Source: UBA1429 sp964482225
GTDB taxonomy: Bacteria; Chloroflexota; Anaerolineae; UBA1429
Assembly: GCA_964482225.1 (NCBI GenBank)
Contig: CAYZWT010000018.1
Span: forward strand, 16,201 to 80,200
Direction of reading: 5' to 3'
DNA length: 64,000 nucleotides
Shown here: piece after piece, positions 25,800 through 34,253 of the stretch
Layout of the letters: every line of letters starts with the position of its first letter
How positions within the stretch are numbered: the first letter of the stretch is position 1
Position numbers and translations under genes: made by a program
The notes under the pieces: model-generated
What the model saw: the letters and a program-made list of their open reading frames with translations, nothing else
What the model was told of the DNA's origin: nothing
The model's database searches: none

Positions 25800-25805
25800 G
25801 CTCGC

Positions 25806-25967
25806 CAGTCTGTACCCTTCAGATACGCGGCATCAGGAGGGCGCTGAGGGTAACAACTAAAACGGTGAGCAATGGTGCTCGTGCCCAATGGCGGGAAGCT
25901 GGGGTTACCATCCCCACGAGAGCAGAGACGGAGATCAGTTTGCTCGCAAGCTAAGGAGGAGCACGAG
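25806..25967 (+). promoter_or_regulatory. Structured 5' leader B (homologue of leader A)
   Basis: Homologous to the leader at 24715-24889. It keeps the 5' stem (TACCCTTCAG with CTGAGGGTA), the GAGCA-4 nt-TGCTC helix at 25867-25880, and the 3' block TGCTCGCAAGCTAAGGAGGA, identical to leader A, in which TGCTC and GAGCA flank the ribosome site. Between these blocks the sequences differ in length and composition, as expected for a conserved RNA fold. Confidence 0.55.
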
Positions 25968-27107
25968 ATGAAGTCCAAATGGGGAGTGTTGCTGACCGTT
26001 CTTCTGGCCGTTTCGCTGCTGGCAACCGCCTGCACGACCAAAGAGGCTGCGCCTGATACAGACGCACCCATCAAGATCGCGATCCTGGCGCCCTTGAGCG
26101 GCGACGTCAAGACCTTTGGCGAATCCACCCGCGACGGCGCCATGATGGCCATCGAAGAGGCCCGCGCCGATGGATGGGATATCGAGGTCGTGATCGCCGA
26201 CTCGCGTTGCGACGCCCAAGAAGCGGCCAACGCAGCCAACAAGGTGATCTTTGAGGATGGTGTCCACTACATCATCGGTGAGGTGTGCTCGAGCGCCTCG
26301 ATCCCCGTATCCGAGATCGCCGAGGCGCAGGGCGTCCTGCAGATCTCGCCGACCTCGACCAACCCCGCGGTAACCATCAACGAAGACGGCAGCAACAAAG
26401 AGTTCGTCTTTCGCGCCTGCTTCCTCGACCCCTTCCAGGGCGAGGTGGTGGCTGCTCTGGCCCGTGAGCTGGGCGCTGAGACCTCTGCGATCCTCTTTGA
26501 CGTCGGAAACGACTATGTCAAGGGCCTGGCAGAGTACTACAAGGCGTCGTTCGAGGCCATGGGCGGGACGGTGTCCGTGTACGAGGCGTACAACAAGGAC
26601 GACACGGACTTTTCGGCGATCTTGGGCAAGGTGGCCGCGGCCAATCCTGACGTGATCTTTTTGCCCGACTATTACGCCAAGAACAACCTGATCGCGGCGC
26701 AGATCAAAGAGCGCGGCATTCAGGCGCAGTTGTTGGGCGCGGACGGCTGGGATTCGCCCGAGCTCGAGAACGACCTCTTTGAGGGCGGCTACTTCTCCAA
26801 CCACTACTCGCCTGCCGACCCGCGTCCGCTGGTGCAGAACTTTGTGCAGCAGTACGCGGCCAAGTACGGCGCCGAGCCGGATGCTCTGGCGACCCTGGCG
26901 TATGACGCAGCGCACATCCTGTTGCAGTCCATCGCCGAGGCCGGTGTAGATGACGCCGCCGTGGTGCGTGAAAAGATGGCCAACATCCAGTTTGAGGGTG
27001 TTTCCGGCGACATCACGTTCAACGAGTTTGGCGATCCGGTGAAAAAGGCCGCTATCGTCAAGATCGAGAACGGCGAAAAAGTCTTTTATCGGTTCGTGGC
27101 CCCGTAA
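25968..27107 (+). CDS. livK: LivK-type branched-chain amino-acid-binding lipoprotein
   Basis: A 379-residue ABC binding protein of the type-1 periplasmic fold (Peripla_BP_6). The lipoprotein signal KSKWGVLLTVLLAVSLLATAC is nearly the same as in the preceding GlnH-like protein, after which similarity stops. Family features include IKIAILAPLSGDVKTFGESTRDGAMMAIEEA, EVCSSASIPVSEIAEAQGVLQISPTSTNPA and VSGDITFNEFGDPVKKAAIVKI. It should bind leucine, isoleucine, valine or related compounds for the permease encoded just downstream. The ATG at 25968 has AGGAGG upstream in a conserved leader. A strong terminator after the stop probably makes the binding protein more abundant than the permease, the usual stoichiometry. 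Confidence 0.92.
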   Translation: MKSKWGVLLTVLLAVSLLATACTTKEAAPDTDAPIKIAILAPLSGDVKTFGESTRDGAMMAIEEARADGWDIEVVIADSRCDAQEAANAANKVIFEDGVHYIIGEVCSSASIPVSEIAEAQGVLQISPTSTNPAVTINEDGSNKEFVFRACFLDPFQGEVVAALARELGAETSAILFDVGNDYVKGLAEYYKASFEAMGGTVSVYEAYNKDDTDFSAILGKVAAANPDVIFLPDYYAKNNLIAAQIKERGIQAQLLGADGWDSPELENDLFEGGYFSNHYSPADPRPLVQNFVQQYAAKYGAEPDALATLAYDAAHILLQSIAEAGVDDAAVVREKMANIQFEGVSGDITFNEFGDPVKKAAIVKIENGEKVFYRFVAP

Positions 27108-27119
27108 CCTGGCTCTCAT

Positions 27120-27158
27120 AGGGGAGGGCAACCCCCGGTTGCTCTCCCCTTTTCCTTG
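27120..27158 (+). terminator. Intrinsic terminator between livK and livH
   Basis: A 14-bp stem (27120-27133 with 27137-27150, one G-U pair) with a 3-nt loop, followed by TTTTCCTT. It lies 13 bp after the livK stop and 117 bp before livH. Partial read-through would set a high ratio of binding protein to permease. Confidence 0.8.
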
Positions 27159-27274
27159 TCAGTGCTCTTGAGTGAAGCCCGCAGGGCGCGCAAGACCTGT
27201 TGAGTGCGGTAGGGGCCCTGGTCCCTTGCCACTGGATCTGGCCGTCCCGTCTCGACTAACACCGAGGGGATCGT

Positions 27275-28276
27275 ATGAGGATAACGCTTGAGAAGATTGG
27301 CCTGCGCAGCCTGGTTTGGGCCATCTATGCGGCGCTGGCGGCGGGCATCCTGTGGGGCATTGTTGCCCTCATCCGCCTGAACGGCCCCATCTTTTTCATC
27401 CAGGCCATCATTGATGGCCTCCGCTTGGGCTTTATGTACGCCCTCATCGCCCTGGGCTATACGATGGTGTATGGCATCGTGCGGTTGATCAACTTTGCCC
27501 ACGGCGACGTTTTTATGGTCGGTTCTTTTACCAGCTTTTACGCCATCACGCGCTATGGCTGGTCGTTTGTGCCGGCCATTCTGCTGGCCATGCTGGTATG
27601 CATGGCTCTGAACGTGGTGATCGAGCGGGTGGCCTACAAGCCGCTACGCAACGCGCCGCGCATCGCCTCGCTGATCACCGCCATCGGCGTCTCGTTCTTT
27701 TTGGAGTACTTTACCGCGTTGCGCTTTGTCTTTACAGCCGACTTTATCACTTATCGGCGGCCCTTTGAGGTCATCGTGTGGGATATTGGCGGCGTCCTGA
27801 TCAGCAATATCACCATCATCATCGTCGGCATTACGCTGGCGCTGTTGCTCTCGCTGCAATTCATCATCCGCCGCACCAAGATCGGCAAGGCCATGCGCGC
27901 CACAGCGCTGGACAAGCCCGCGGCCCGCCTGATGGGCATCAATGTGGACGCCATTATCTCGTTCACCTTTGGCCTAGGCGCGGCCCTGGCCGGCGCGGCA
28001 GGTGTGCTCTATGCCATCGCCTTTCCCCAGATCCTGACCTTTATGGGCATCATGCCGGGCCTCAAGGCGTTTGTGGCCGCCGTGCTGGGCGGCATCGGCA
28101 GCATCCCGGGCGCCTTTGTGGGCTCGCTGCTGATGGGCACCACCGATGTGTTAGTGGTCAGCTTTATGCCGATGGGCTCGCGCCTGCGGGATCTGATCGC
28201 CTTTCTGATCTTGATCATCGTGTTCCTGGTCAAACCCACCGGCATCTTTGGCGAGCCGCAGGCAGAAAAGGTCTAG
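27275..28276 (+). CDS. livH: LivH branched-chain amino-acid ABC permease
   Basis: A 333-residue inner-membrane permease of the BPD_transp_2 family. The first hydrophobic helix (residues 12-35) is followed by the family's hallmark IDGLRLGFMYALIALGYTMVYGIVRLINFAHGD, and later ALGAALAGAAGVLYAI-type segments and the cytoplasmic coupling region GKAMRATALDKPAARLMGIN that contacts the ATPases. It carries about 40 residues more at the N-terminus than typical LivH. GAGGGG lies about 6 nt upstream. It is the first gene of livHMGF and is separated from livM by 14 bp. Confidence 0.93.
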   Translation: MRITLEKIGLRSLVWAIYAALAAGILWGIVALIRLNGPIFFIQAIIDGLRLGFMYALIALGYTMVYGIVRLINFAHGDVFMVGSFTSFYAITRYGWSFVPAILLAMLVCMALNVVIERVAYKPLRNAPRIASLITAIGVSFFLEYFTALRFVFTADFITYRRPFEVIVWDIGGVLISNITIIIVGITLALLLSLQFIIRRTKIGKAMRATALDKPAARLMGINVDAIISFTFGLGAALAGAAGVLYAIAFPQILTFMGIMPGLKAFVAAVLGGIGSIPGAFVGSLLMGTTDVLVVSFMPMGSRLRDLIAFLILIIVFLVKPTGIFGEPQAEKV

Positions 28277-28290
28277 GAGGAGCACTGAGC

Positions 28291-29619
28291 ATGAAGAGAC
28301 TCTCTCTGCCGTCCTGGATCCCGACGCTGGCGGTTGGCCTGGTTCTTTTCTTGGGTGTGTTTTTCGCCAGGAGCACCGGCAGCATCTCGGCCTATCGCTA
28401 CCAGGTCTTTCAGATCGCGCTGATTACGGCGATCTCGGCCCTGGGGCTCAACTTGATCTATGGGTTCAACGGCCAGTTCTCGCTGGGCCATATCGGCTTT
28501 TACGCCATCGGCGCCTATGGCTCCGCACTGATCACCAAAGACTATGTCTCGGGTTGGAGCGGCAGCAAGGCGGGCGCCTTATCCTGGATGATGGCCGCGC
28601 AGATCGGCGTCGTGCTGGCGCTGGTGTGCATCCGCCTGCTCCGCCTGGATCGGCTGCAAAAGCGGATCACCCTGCACACCTCCGCCTATCTCAAACCCCA
28701 TGAGGCGCGGGTGGTGAGCACCCTGCCCCTGTTGGCGATCATTGCTGCGGTGCTCGCGTTGGCGGTTGCGGTGACTCTGGGTTTGCACCAGGTGCTGAAC
28801 CAGACCCTGAGCGCGGCCATGACCTCGCTGCCCAAAGAGATCGGCAAGAACCTGGTCTTTGTCCTGGCCATTCTGAATGGCGGCACCATGGCGGCGCTGG
28901 TGGCCTACCTGGTGGGGTTGCCGCTCTTGCGCCTGGGCTCGGACTATTTCGGCATCGCCACCCTGGGCTTTGCCATCATGATCTATACCGCGCTGCAGAA
29001 CTCGGACCTGGTGATCGAGACGATGAAGGGCGCGCGCGGCATGGTGGCCATCCCGATCTGGACCAACTGGTCCTGGGTGATGGGCGTCTTTGTGCTGCTG
29101 GTGATCCTGCTACGCAATCTGTTGCGTTCCAGCCACGGTAGGGCCATCATCTCGGTGCGCGAGGACGAGATCGCCGCCCAGACGATGGGCGTGGATGTCA
29201 ACCAGCTCAAGACCCTGGCCTTTGCCGTGGGCGGCCTGTTCGCCGGCATCGGCGGCGCACTATATGCGCATCTGTATGGCTTTTTGCACCCCAGTACGTT
29301 CAACATCATCAAAGGCTTTGACCCGCTGATCATCATTGTGCTGGGCGGGTTGGGCAGCATGACCGGCACCGTCTTGGCTTCAGTGGGCGTGGTGGTGCTG
29401 ATCGAGGAACTGCGCGTCATCCTGCCTCAAGGATTTGAGGATTGGCGCTTTGTCATCTATCCGATCATCCTGCTGATGGTGATGCTCTTGCGCTCTCAGG
29501 GGATCATGGGCACGAACGAGTGGGGCTGGTTCCGGGCGCCGCTGCCGCCAGAGCGCGACATCCCCATTCCGAACCGCACCCCTCGCGCTTCCGCAGCTAC
29601 GCAGAGTGAGGATGCCTAG
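28291..29619 (+). CDS. livM: LivM branched-chain amino-acid ABC permease
   Basis: A 442-residue second permease subunit. Typical motifs are QIALITAISALGLNLIYGFNGQFSLGHIGFYAIGAY and, near the C-terminus, VNQLKTLAFAVGGLFAGIGGALYAH and the EAA-like loop SVREDEIAAQTMGVD. It is longer than most LivM proteins because of a hydrophobic insertion at about residues 90-190. AGGAGG sits about 10 nt upstream of the ATG at 28291; a much longer frame from 27778 is out of register with livH and is not the real start. The stop is followed immediately by the livG start codon. Confidence 0.92.
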   Translation: MKRLSLPSWIPTLAVGLVLFLGVFFARSTGSISAYRYQVFQIALITAISALGLNLIYGFNGQFSLGHIGFYAIGAYGSALITKDYVSGWSGSKAGALSWMMAAQIGVVLALVCIRLLRLDRLQKRITLHTSAYLKPHEARVVSTLPLLAIIAAVLALAVAVTLGLHQVLNQTLSAAMTSLPKEIGKNLVFVLAILNGGTMAALVAYLVGLPLLRLGSDYFGIATLGFAIMIYTALQNSDLVIETMKGARGMVAIPIWTNWSWVMGVFVLLVILLRNLLRSSHGRAIISVREDEIAAQTMGVDVNQLKTLAFAVGGLFAGIGGALYAHLYGFLHPSTFNIIKGFDPLIIIVLGGLGSMTGTVLASVGVVVLIEELRVILPQGFEDWRFVIYPIILLMVMLLRSQGIMGTNEWGWFRAPLPPERDIPIPNRTPRASAATQSEDA

Positions 29620-30450
29620 ATGGACATACTAACCACGAGCGCCGGAGGCTATAGCTCCTTTACGCCCCCTGAGGAGCGCGTCCTGGATATCCGGGGCTTG
29701 ACCAAGGTGTTTGGCGGCCTGCGCGCGGTCTCTAGCTTTACGATGGATGTCCCTTACCACGGGCTCTATGGGCTCATCGGTCCCAACGGCGCTGGCAAGA
29801 CCACGGTCTTTAACATGATCACCGGCATCTATGCCCTTACCGAGGGCGCCATCCTGTTCGAGGGACAAGAGCTGGGAGACCTGCCGCCTCATCGCATCAC
29901 GCGGCGCGGCATCGCTCGCACCTTTCAGAACATCCGCTTGTTCCAGAACCTCACCGTGCTGGACAATGTGCGCATCGCGTACCATGCCCATGCCGGGTAC
30001 AATCTCCTTGAGGCCATCACCCGGCTGGGGCGCTATGGTCGCCAGGAGCGTGAGCTGACCGAGCGCGCCCAGGATTTTCTGGCCGTCTTTGGCCTGCAAG
30101 ACCGCCAGACCGAGCTGGCCCGCAACCTGCCCTATGGCGAACAGCGCCGGCTCGAGATTGCCCGGGCGCTCGCAGCGCATCCCAAGCTGTTGTTGCTGGA
30201 TGAGCCCGCCGCCGGCATGAACCCCAACGAGGTGGAGACGCTCATGGAGCTGATCCGCTTTATCCATGACGAGTTCGATCTGACGATCCTGTTGATCGAG
30301 CACCAGATGCGGGTGGTGATGGGCATCTGCGAGTGGATCACGGTGATGGACTTTGGCCAGGTGATCGCCAGGGGCACCTCGGAGCAGATCCGCAACAACG
30401 AAGATGTCATCGTGGCATATCTTGGCCGTGCCCACGGAAGGGAGCTGTAG
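29620..30450 (+). CDS. livG: LivG ABC-transporter ATPase
   Basis: A 276-residue ATP-binding subunit. Walker A is GPNGAGKTT (about residue 55). The livG-specific RTFQNIRLFQNLTVLDNV follows the Q-loop, the signature region is degenerate for the family (LPYGEQRRLEIARAL), and Walker B is LLLLDEPAAGMNP, followed by the switch His in LIEHQMRVVM. The ATG directly abuts the livM stop, with GAGG about 9 nt upstream inside livM. It works with LivF as the ATPase heterodimer. Confidence 0.94.
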   Translation: MDILTTSAGGYSSFTPPEERVLDIRGLTKVFGGLRAVSSFTMDVPYHGLYGLIGPNGAGKTTVFNMITGIYALTEGAILFEGQELGDLPPHRITRRGIARTFQNIRLFQNLTVLDNVRIAYHAHAGYNLLEAITRLGRYGRQERELTERAQDFLAVFGLQDRQTELARNLPYGEQRRLEIARALAAHPKLLLLDEPAAGMNPNEVETLMELIRFIHDEFDLTILLIEHQMRVVMGICEWITVMDFGQVIARGTSEQIRNNEDVIVAYLGRAHGREL

Positions 30451-30452
30451 AG

Positions 30453-31160
30453 ATGCCCTTGCTGCAAGTCGAGAACCTGCACGTCGCCTATGGCGCCATT
30501 CGGGCCATCCAGGGCATCTCGTTTCACATTGAGGCGGGTGAGATCGTGACCCTGATCGGCGCCAATGGCGCCGGCAAATCCACCACCCTGCGCACCATCT
30601 CGGGGTTGCTGCGTCCCATCGAGGGCGATATCCTCTATCAGGGGCAGAGCATCACCCGCACATCGCCCGAACGCATCGTGCCGCTGGGCATCTCGCAGGT
30701 GCCCGAGGGGCGCCAGATCTTTTCGCGGCTGACGGTGCTAGAAAACCTCGAAATGGGCGCCTATACTCGCAAAGACAAGAACGAGATCCGCAGCTCGATG
30801 GAGCGCGTTTTCAAGAGCTTTCCCCGCCTGGAAGAGCGGCGCCAACAGCTTGGCGGCACCCTCTCTGGCGGCGAGCAGCAGATGCTGGCCATGGGGCGCG
30901 GCTTGATGTCGTCGCCGCGCCTGCTGCTGCTGGATGAGCCCTCGATGGGTCTGGCCCCCATCCTGGTGGACGAGATCTTTGAGATCATCGAGACCATCAA
31001 CGCCCAGGGCACCAGCATCCTGCTGGTTGAGCAGAACGCTGCTATGGCCCTCTCTGTAGCCGACCGCGCCTATGTGCTGGAGACGGGGCGCATCGTGCTC
31101 GAGGGGGATGCCAAAGAGTTGCTGCACAACGCCCAGGTGCGCGAGGCTTATCTGGGCTAG
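30453..31160 (+). CDS. livF: LivF ABC-transporter ATPase
   Basis: A 235-residue ATP-binding subunit. Walker A GANGAGKST lies near residue 36, followed by ISQVPEGRQIFSRLTVLENL (the LivF-type Q-loop region), the signature TLSGGEQQMLAMGRGL, Walker B LLLLDEPSMGLAP and the switch region LLVEQNAAMALSVADRAYVLETG. It begins 2 bp after the livG stop. It completes the branched-chain importer livKHMGF. Confidence 0.95.
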   Translation: MPLLQVENLHVAYGAIRAIQGISFHIEAGEIVTLIGANGAGKSTTLRTISGLLRPIEGDILYQGQSITRTSPERIVPLGISQVPEGRQIFSRLTVLENLEMGAYTRKDKNEIRSSMERVFKSFPRLEERRQQLGGTLSGGEQQMLAMGRGLMSSPRLLLLDEPSMGLAPILVDEIFEIIETINAQGTSILLVEQNAAMALSVADRAYVLETGRIVLEGDAKELLHNAQVREAYLG

Positions 31161-31181
31161 GCCCGAACTGACGCTCTGCGC

Positions 31182-31227
31182 CAAGCAGCGAGGCTTGGGG
31201 GATGCGCGCCGCACCGCGACCCTTGCT
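31182..31227 (+). promoter_or_regulatory. Inverted repeats in the livF-glnP gap
   Basis: CAAGCAGCGA (31182-31191) and TCGCTGCTTG (31218-31227) are perfect 10-bp inverted arms. The first arm also overlaps a local hairpin CCAAGC/GGCTTG, giving competing folds. It may end livF transcription or act as an attenuator before the next transporter. No clear promoter was identified in 31161-31325. Confidence 0.4.
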
Positions 31228-31325
31228 TCGCTGCTTGTGCTTGTATCTGTTACATACAGCCCTGGTGTCTATCTCGATGTGCGCTGCCAAGCGTGACACT
31301 TGCTTTCTCCGACCGAGGAGGTTCT

Positions 31326-32756
31326 GTGCTAGACGACACGTCTAGGCTGACCGAACACCGCCTGACCGCCAACGAACGCCGCGATTGGCGCCTCGTTGCG
31401 GCGGCCTGTGGCGCGCTCTTGATGCTGCTGGCCTATGCGCTGCCCTTTTTCGGCCAGCGCGTGACATCTGCCAGGACGACGTTCTCCGGTGAGACCGTCA
31501 TCCAGCTCGATTTCCCCCTGCTGGTGCATGGGCAGCACTTTGCCCAGGCCAAGCGCCCGATCAACGAGGAGCTGGTCTCTGTAGAGATCAATACCGGACC
31601 GGTCGGGCTGGCCGCCAGCAGCGGCTATGGCTGGATGGCGCGTCTTGCTTCAGGTGGCGAGTTCCTGCGCCACGTGAGCATGTTCCTCGCCCTGCTGCTG
31701 CCCTTGCTCGGGGCGACGGCTGCCCTGGCGCTGGTGGCGCGGGGCTGGTGGGGGCCGGTGGGCCTGCCCGAGGCGCTCATTCCGCTGGGCGCGCGGCTGG
31801 CGCTGCTCTCGATCCCCAGCCTGTTGCTGGCCTGGTGTCACCAGTTTGATTTCTCGTTCGCACTATTGAGGCTGGCCTCGGGGGCGCTCACGCCAGGGGT
31901 GGGCTTTTGGCTGGCCCTGGCGGGCGGCGCTTTGATGGGCGCGGGCCTGTTTGCCCTGCGCACCGAAACGCGACGCGAGCTGGTCAACTGGTGGGCGCTG
32001 GTGTTCGCCGTAGCGCTGCTGGCCTGGCTGCTGACGCGCTTTCGCCCCTATCCGTTCCTGGAGATCTGGCTGTTCATCAGCGATGGCATTGTCGTGACGT
32101 TGCGCATCGTCGCCACCTCCTTTGGCTTGATCCTGCTGGTGAGCCTGCTGGGGGGGCTGGGGCGCATCTCGCACAATCGCATCATCTATGGCCTCTCCTC
32201 GCTCTATGTAGAGCTCATCCGGGGCATCCCGCTGCTGGTGCAGTTGCTCTTTATCTGGTTCGCGTTGCCCCAAGTGTTCAAGGGAATTGGCGAGATCTTT
32301 TTGCGGATCACCTTTTTGCAGGGCGCCGGCCAGTATCTGATGGATCTGCGGCTGAACCCGTTCACCGCTGCCGTGGTGGGCCTCACCATCTGCTATGGCG
32401 CCTATGGGGCCGAGATCTTTCGCGCCGGGATCTCTTCGATCCACAAGGGGCAGATGGAGGCGGCGCGCTCGCTGGGCATGAGCTATGTCCAGGCGATGCG
32501 TCATGTAATCTTGCCCCAGGCTGTGCGGGTGATCCTGCCGCCCATCGGCAACGAGTTTGTGGCGCTGCTCAAAGATTCGTCTCTGGTATCGGTGCTGGCC
32601 GTCTCGGATCTGACGCGCCGTGGGCGCGAGTACATGTCGCGCACCTTTTTGAGCTTTGATACCTGGATCATGGTGGCGCTCTGCTACCTGGTCCTCACCC
32701 TGTTTTCATCGCGGGCGGTCGAGTTCATCGAGTCCAGGACGCGCTTTGAGCGCTGA
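31326..32756 (+). CDS. Polar amino-acid ABC permease (GlnP/HisM family) with long N-terminal region
   Basis: A 476-residue membrane protein. The last 230 residues are a standard His/Glu/Gln permease domain: FISDGIVVTLRIVATSFGLIL, the EAA loop GAEIFRAGISSIHKGQMEAARSLGM followed by ILPQAVRVILPPIGNEFVALLKDSSL. The first 240 residues add about five extra hydrophobic segments and a soluble loop, an extension beyond the common 220-residue GlnP. Translation probably starts at the GTG at 31326, since GAGGAGG lies 5 nt upstream; an ATG at 31293 precedes that site. It pairs with the ATPase 17 bp downstream and presumably with the GlnH-like binding protein at 24890. Confidence 0.86.
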   Translation: MLDDTSRLTEHRLTANERRDWRLVAAACGALLMLLAYALPFFGQRVTSARTTFSGETVIQLDFPLLVHGQHFAQAKRPINEELVSVEINTGPVGLAASSGYGWMARLASGGEFLRHVSMFLALLLPLLGATAALALVARGWWGPVGLPEALIPLGARLALLSIPSLLLAWCHQFDFSFALLRLASGALTPGVGFWLALAGGALMGAGLFALRTETRRELVNWWALVFAVALLAWLLTRFRPYPFLEIWLFISDGIVVTLRIVATSFGLILLVSLLGGLGRISHNRIIYGLSSLYVELIRGIPLLVQLLFIWFALPQVFKGIGEIFLRITFLQGAGQYLMDLRLNPFTAAVVGLTICYGAYGAEIFRAGISSIHKGQMEAARSLGMSYVQAMRHVILPQAVRVILPPIGNEFVALLKDSSLVSVLAVSDLTRRGREYMSRTFLSFDTWIMVALCYLVLTLFSSRAVEFIESRTRFER

Positions 32757-32773
32757 CCGCCGGGAGTAGTCCT

Positions 32774-33541
32774 ATGGATGCACACATGCAGGCCACCCGA
32801 GCGCCCGGGCCGATCATTCAGGTGCGCCACTTGAGCAAGACCTACTATCATGGCAAGCTGGTCGCTCTGGATGATGTCTCGCTGGAGGTGCCCCAGGGGC
32901 AGGTGGCGGTCATCATTGGCCCCAGCGGCTCGGGCAAATCCACCATGCTGCGTTGCCTGAACTATTTGGAGGTGCCCGATTCGGGCGAGGTGATCATTGA
33001 TGGCATCTCGCTCACCAAGACGGAGCATCTGAACGACGTGCGCGCCGAGATCGGCATGGTCTTTCAGCAGTTCAACCTGTTCCCACACCTGACGGTGCTG
33101 GAAAACGTCATGATCGCCCAGCGCATCGTGCGCAAGCGTAACCGTCTGGATGCCGAACACACCGCCGCCGAGTTGCTCGCCAAGGTGGGCATTCCGGAAA
33201 AGGGCAACTCGTACCCGGGCCAACTGTCGGGTGGGCAGCAGCAGCGCGTGGCCATCGCCCGGGCGCTGGCGATGCAGCCCAAGATCATGCTGTTCGACGA
33301 GCCTACCTCGGCCCTCGATCCGGAGATGATCAAAGAGGTGCTGGATGTGATGCTCCAGCTCGCCCAGGATGGCATGACGATGGTGGTGGTCTCTCACGAG
33401 ATGGGGTTTGCGCGCAACGCGGCCGATCGCGTGATCTTTATGGATGAGGGCCAGATCATCGAGGATACCACGCCCCAGGAGCTGTTTCAGGCCCCCAAGC
33501 ACGAGCGCACCCGCGAGTTCCTGGGCAAGATCCTGCACTGA
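32774..33541 (+). CDS. glnQ: Polar amino-acid ABC-transporter ATPase (GlnQ/HisP family)
   Basis: A 255-residue ATP-binding subunit with Walker A GPSGSGKST (about residue 52), the GlnQ-type Q-loop IGMVFQQFNLFPHLTVLENV, signature LSGGQQQRVAIARAL, Walker B IMLFDEPTSALDPEM and switch His in VVSHEMGFARNAADRVIFMD. GGGAG sits about 8 nt upstream. It is the last gene of the import region and converges on the toxin-antitoxin genes. The substrate class (Gln, Glu, His or Arg) is set by the binding protein and is not known. Confidence 0.94.
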   Translation: MDAHMQATRAPGPIIQVRHLSKTYYHGKLVALDDVSLEVPQGQVAVIIGPSGSGKSTMLRCLNYLEVPDSGEVIIDGISLTKTEHLNDVRAEIGMVFQQFNLFPHLTVLENVMIAQRIVRKRNRLDAEHTAAELLAKVGIPEKGNSYPGQLSGGQQQRVAIARALAMQPKIMLFDEPTSALDPEMIKEVLDVMLQLAQDGMTMVVVSHEMGFARNAADRVIFMDEGQIIEDTTPQELFQAPKHERTREFLGKILH

Positions 33542-33613
33542 GGGGCGCAGGGCGCCGGCGGATACTGCGCGCCGTATGGCGCCATCGCGCTCAGGCCGCG
33601 CCCTCTGCTTGCG

Positions 33614-33994
33614 CTACCGCACCCCCAGGCTGTACCGCAGCGCTTCATCTACCTCGGCCAGCTTGGCCTCGGCCAGGCGGCCGACGGGCAGCACCGCATC
33701 TTGACCGGGGGCGGGCCGCAGGCGCGCTCCTGGGCCGGATTGCTGGATGGTGGCGATCTGGGCGCAGTTGACGGCGCTGGTCTCAGGCAGGCCGCTCTCC
33801 TGGGGGGATAGCACCACGACAAAGGGGTAGAGTCGCGGCGGCAGTGTGCGCGTGATGGCCGCCACGATGGTCGTGGGACTGTAGCGGTTCCCCACATCAT
33901 TCTGTATCACCAGCGCCGGGCGTAGCCCGCCCTGTTCACTGCCCTTGACGGGGCTGAACTCGACCCAGTAGATCTCTCCCCGCCTAACGCTCAT
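33614..33994 (-). CDS. mazF: MazF/PemK-type endoribonuclease toxin
   Basis: A 126-residue toxin of a type II toxin-antitoxin module, expected to cleave mRNA at short single-stranded sites. Family features are RRGEIYWVEFSPVKGSEQGGLRPALVIQND with the catalytic Arg in the RPALV turn, SPTTIVAAITR, and the second strand block EVDEALRYSLGV at the C-terminus. The start at 33994 overlaps the antitoxin stop by 11 nt, which sets the frame; the longer open frame upstream reads antitoxin codons out of phase. Expression is presumably repressed by the antitoxin complex. Confidence 0.9.
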   Translation of the reverse strand: MSVRRGEIYWVEFSPVKGSEQGGLRPALVIQNDVGNRYSPTTIVAAITRTLPPRLYPFVVVLSPQESGLPETSAVNCAQIATIQQSGPGARLRPAPGQDAVLPVGRLAEAKLAEVDEALRYSLGVR

Positions 33995-34238
33995 CGGGCA
34001 GCGCCTCCGCGACCGCATCGGCGCTAGAGGCAGCAAACGCGCTGGCCTCGCCAGCATAGTAGCCGTATCCCTCGGCAGCCAAGGCTGCCTCCTTCGCTGC
34101 CCTATACTCGGCCAGCGCCTCGCTGATGACCTGGCTGCGGCTGGTGTTGCGCCGAGCCGCCTGGGCGTCAGCATAGGCCAACATGTCGGCGGGCAGGCTG
34201 ATGGTGATCTTGCGGGCGGTATTGGGCGATGAACTCAT
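33984..34238 (-). CDS. mazE: Ribbon-helix-helix antitoxin (MazE/EndoAI-like)
   Basis: An 84-residue antitoxin. The N-terminal beta strand and two helices (ARKITISLPADMLAYADAQAARRN, then SRSQVISEALAEYRAAKEAA) match a MetJ/Arc-type ribbon-helix-helix DNA-binding domain. The C-terminal 40 residues are acidic and alanine-rich, as expected for the flexible toxin-binding tail. AGGAGG lies 6 nt upstream of the ATG at 34238. It is cotranscribed with and overlaps the toxin gene. It should bind its own promoter region, which contains two dyads (34254-34296). Confidence 0.85.
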   Translation of the reverse strand: MSSSPNTARKITISLPADMLAYADAQAARRNTSRSQVISEALAEYRAAKEAALAAEGYGYYAGEASAFAASSADAVAEALPDER

Positions 34239-34253
34239 ATCAGACCTCCTTAT

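Noticed and set aside
33994..34174. N-terminal extension of the MazF toxin
   Set aside because: The extension is read from antitoxin codons in another phase; the overlap at 33994 sets the start.
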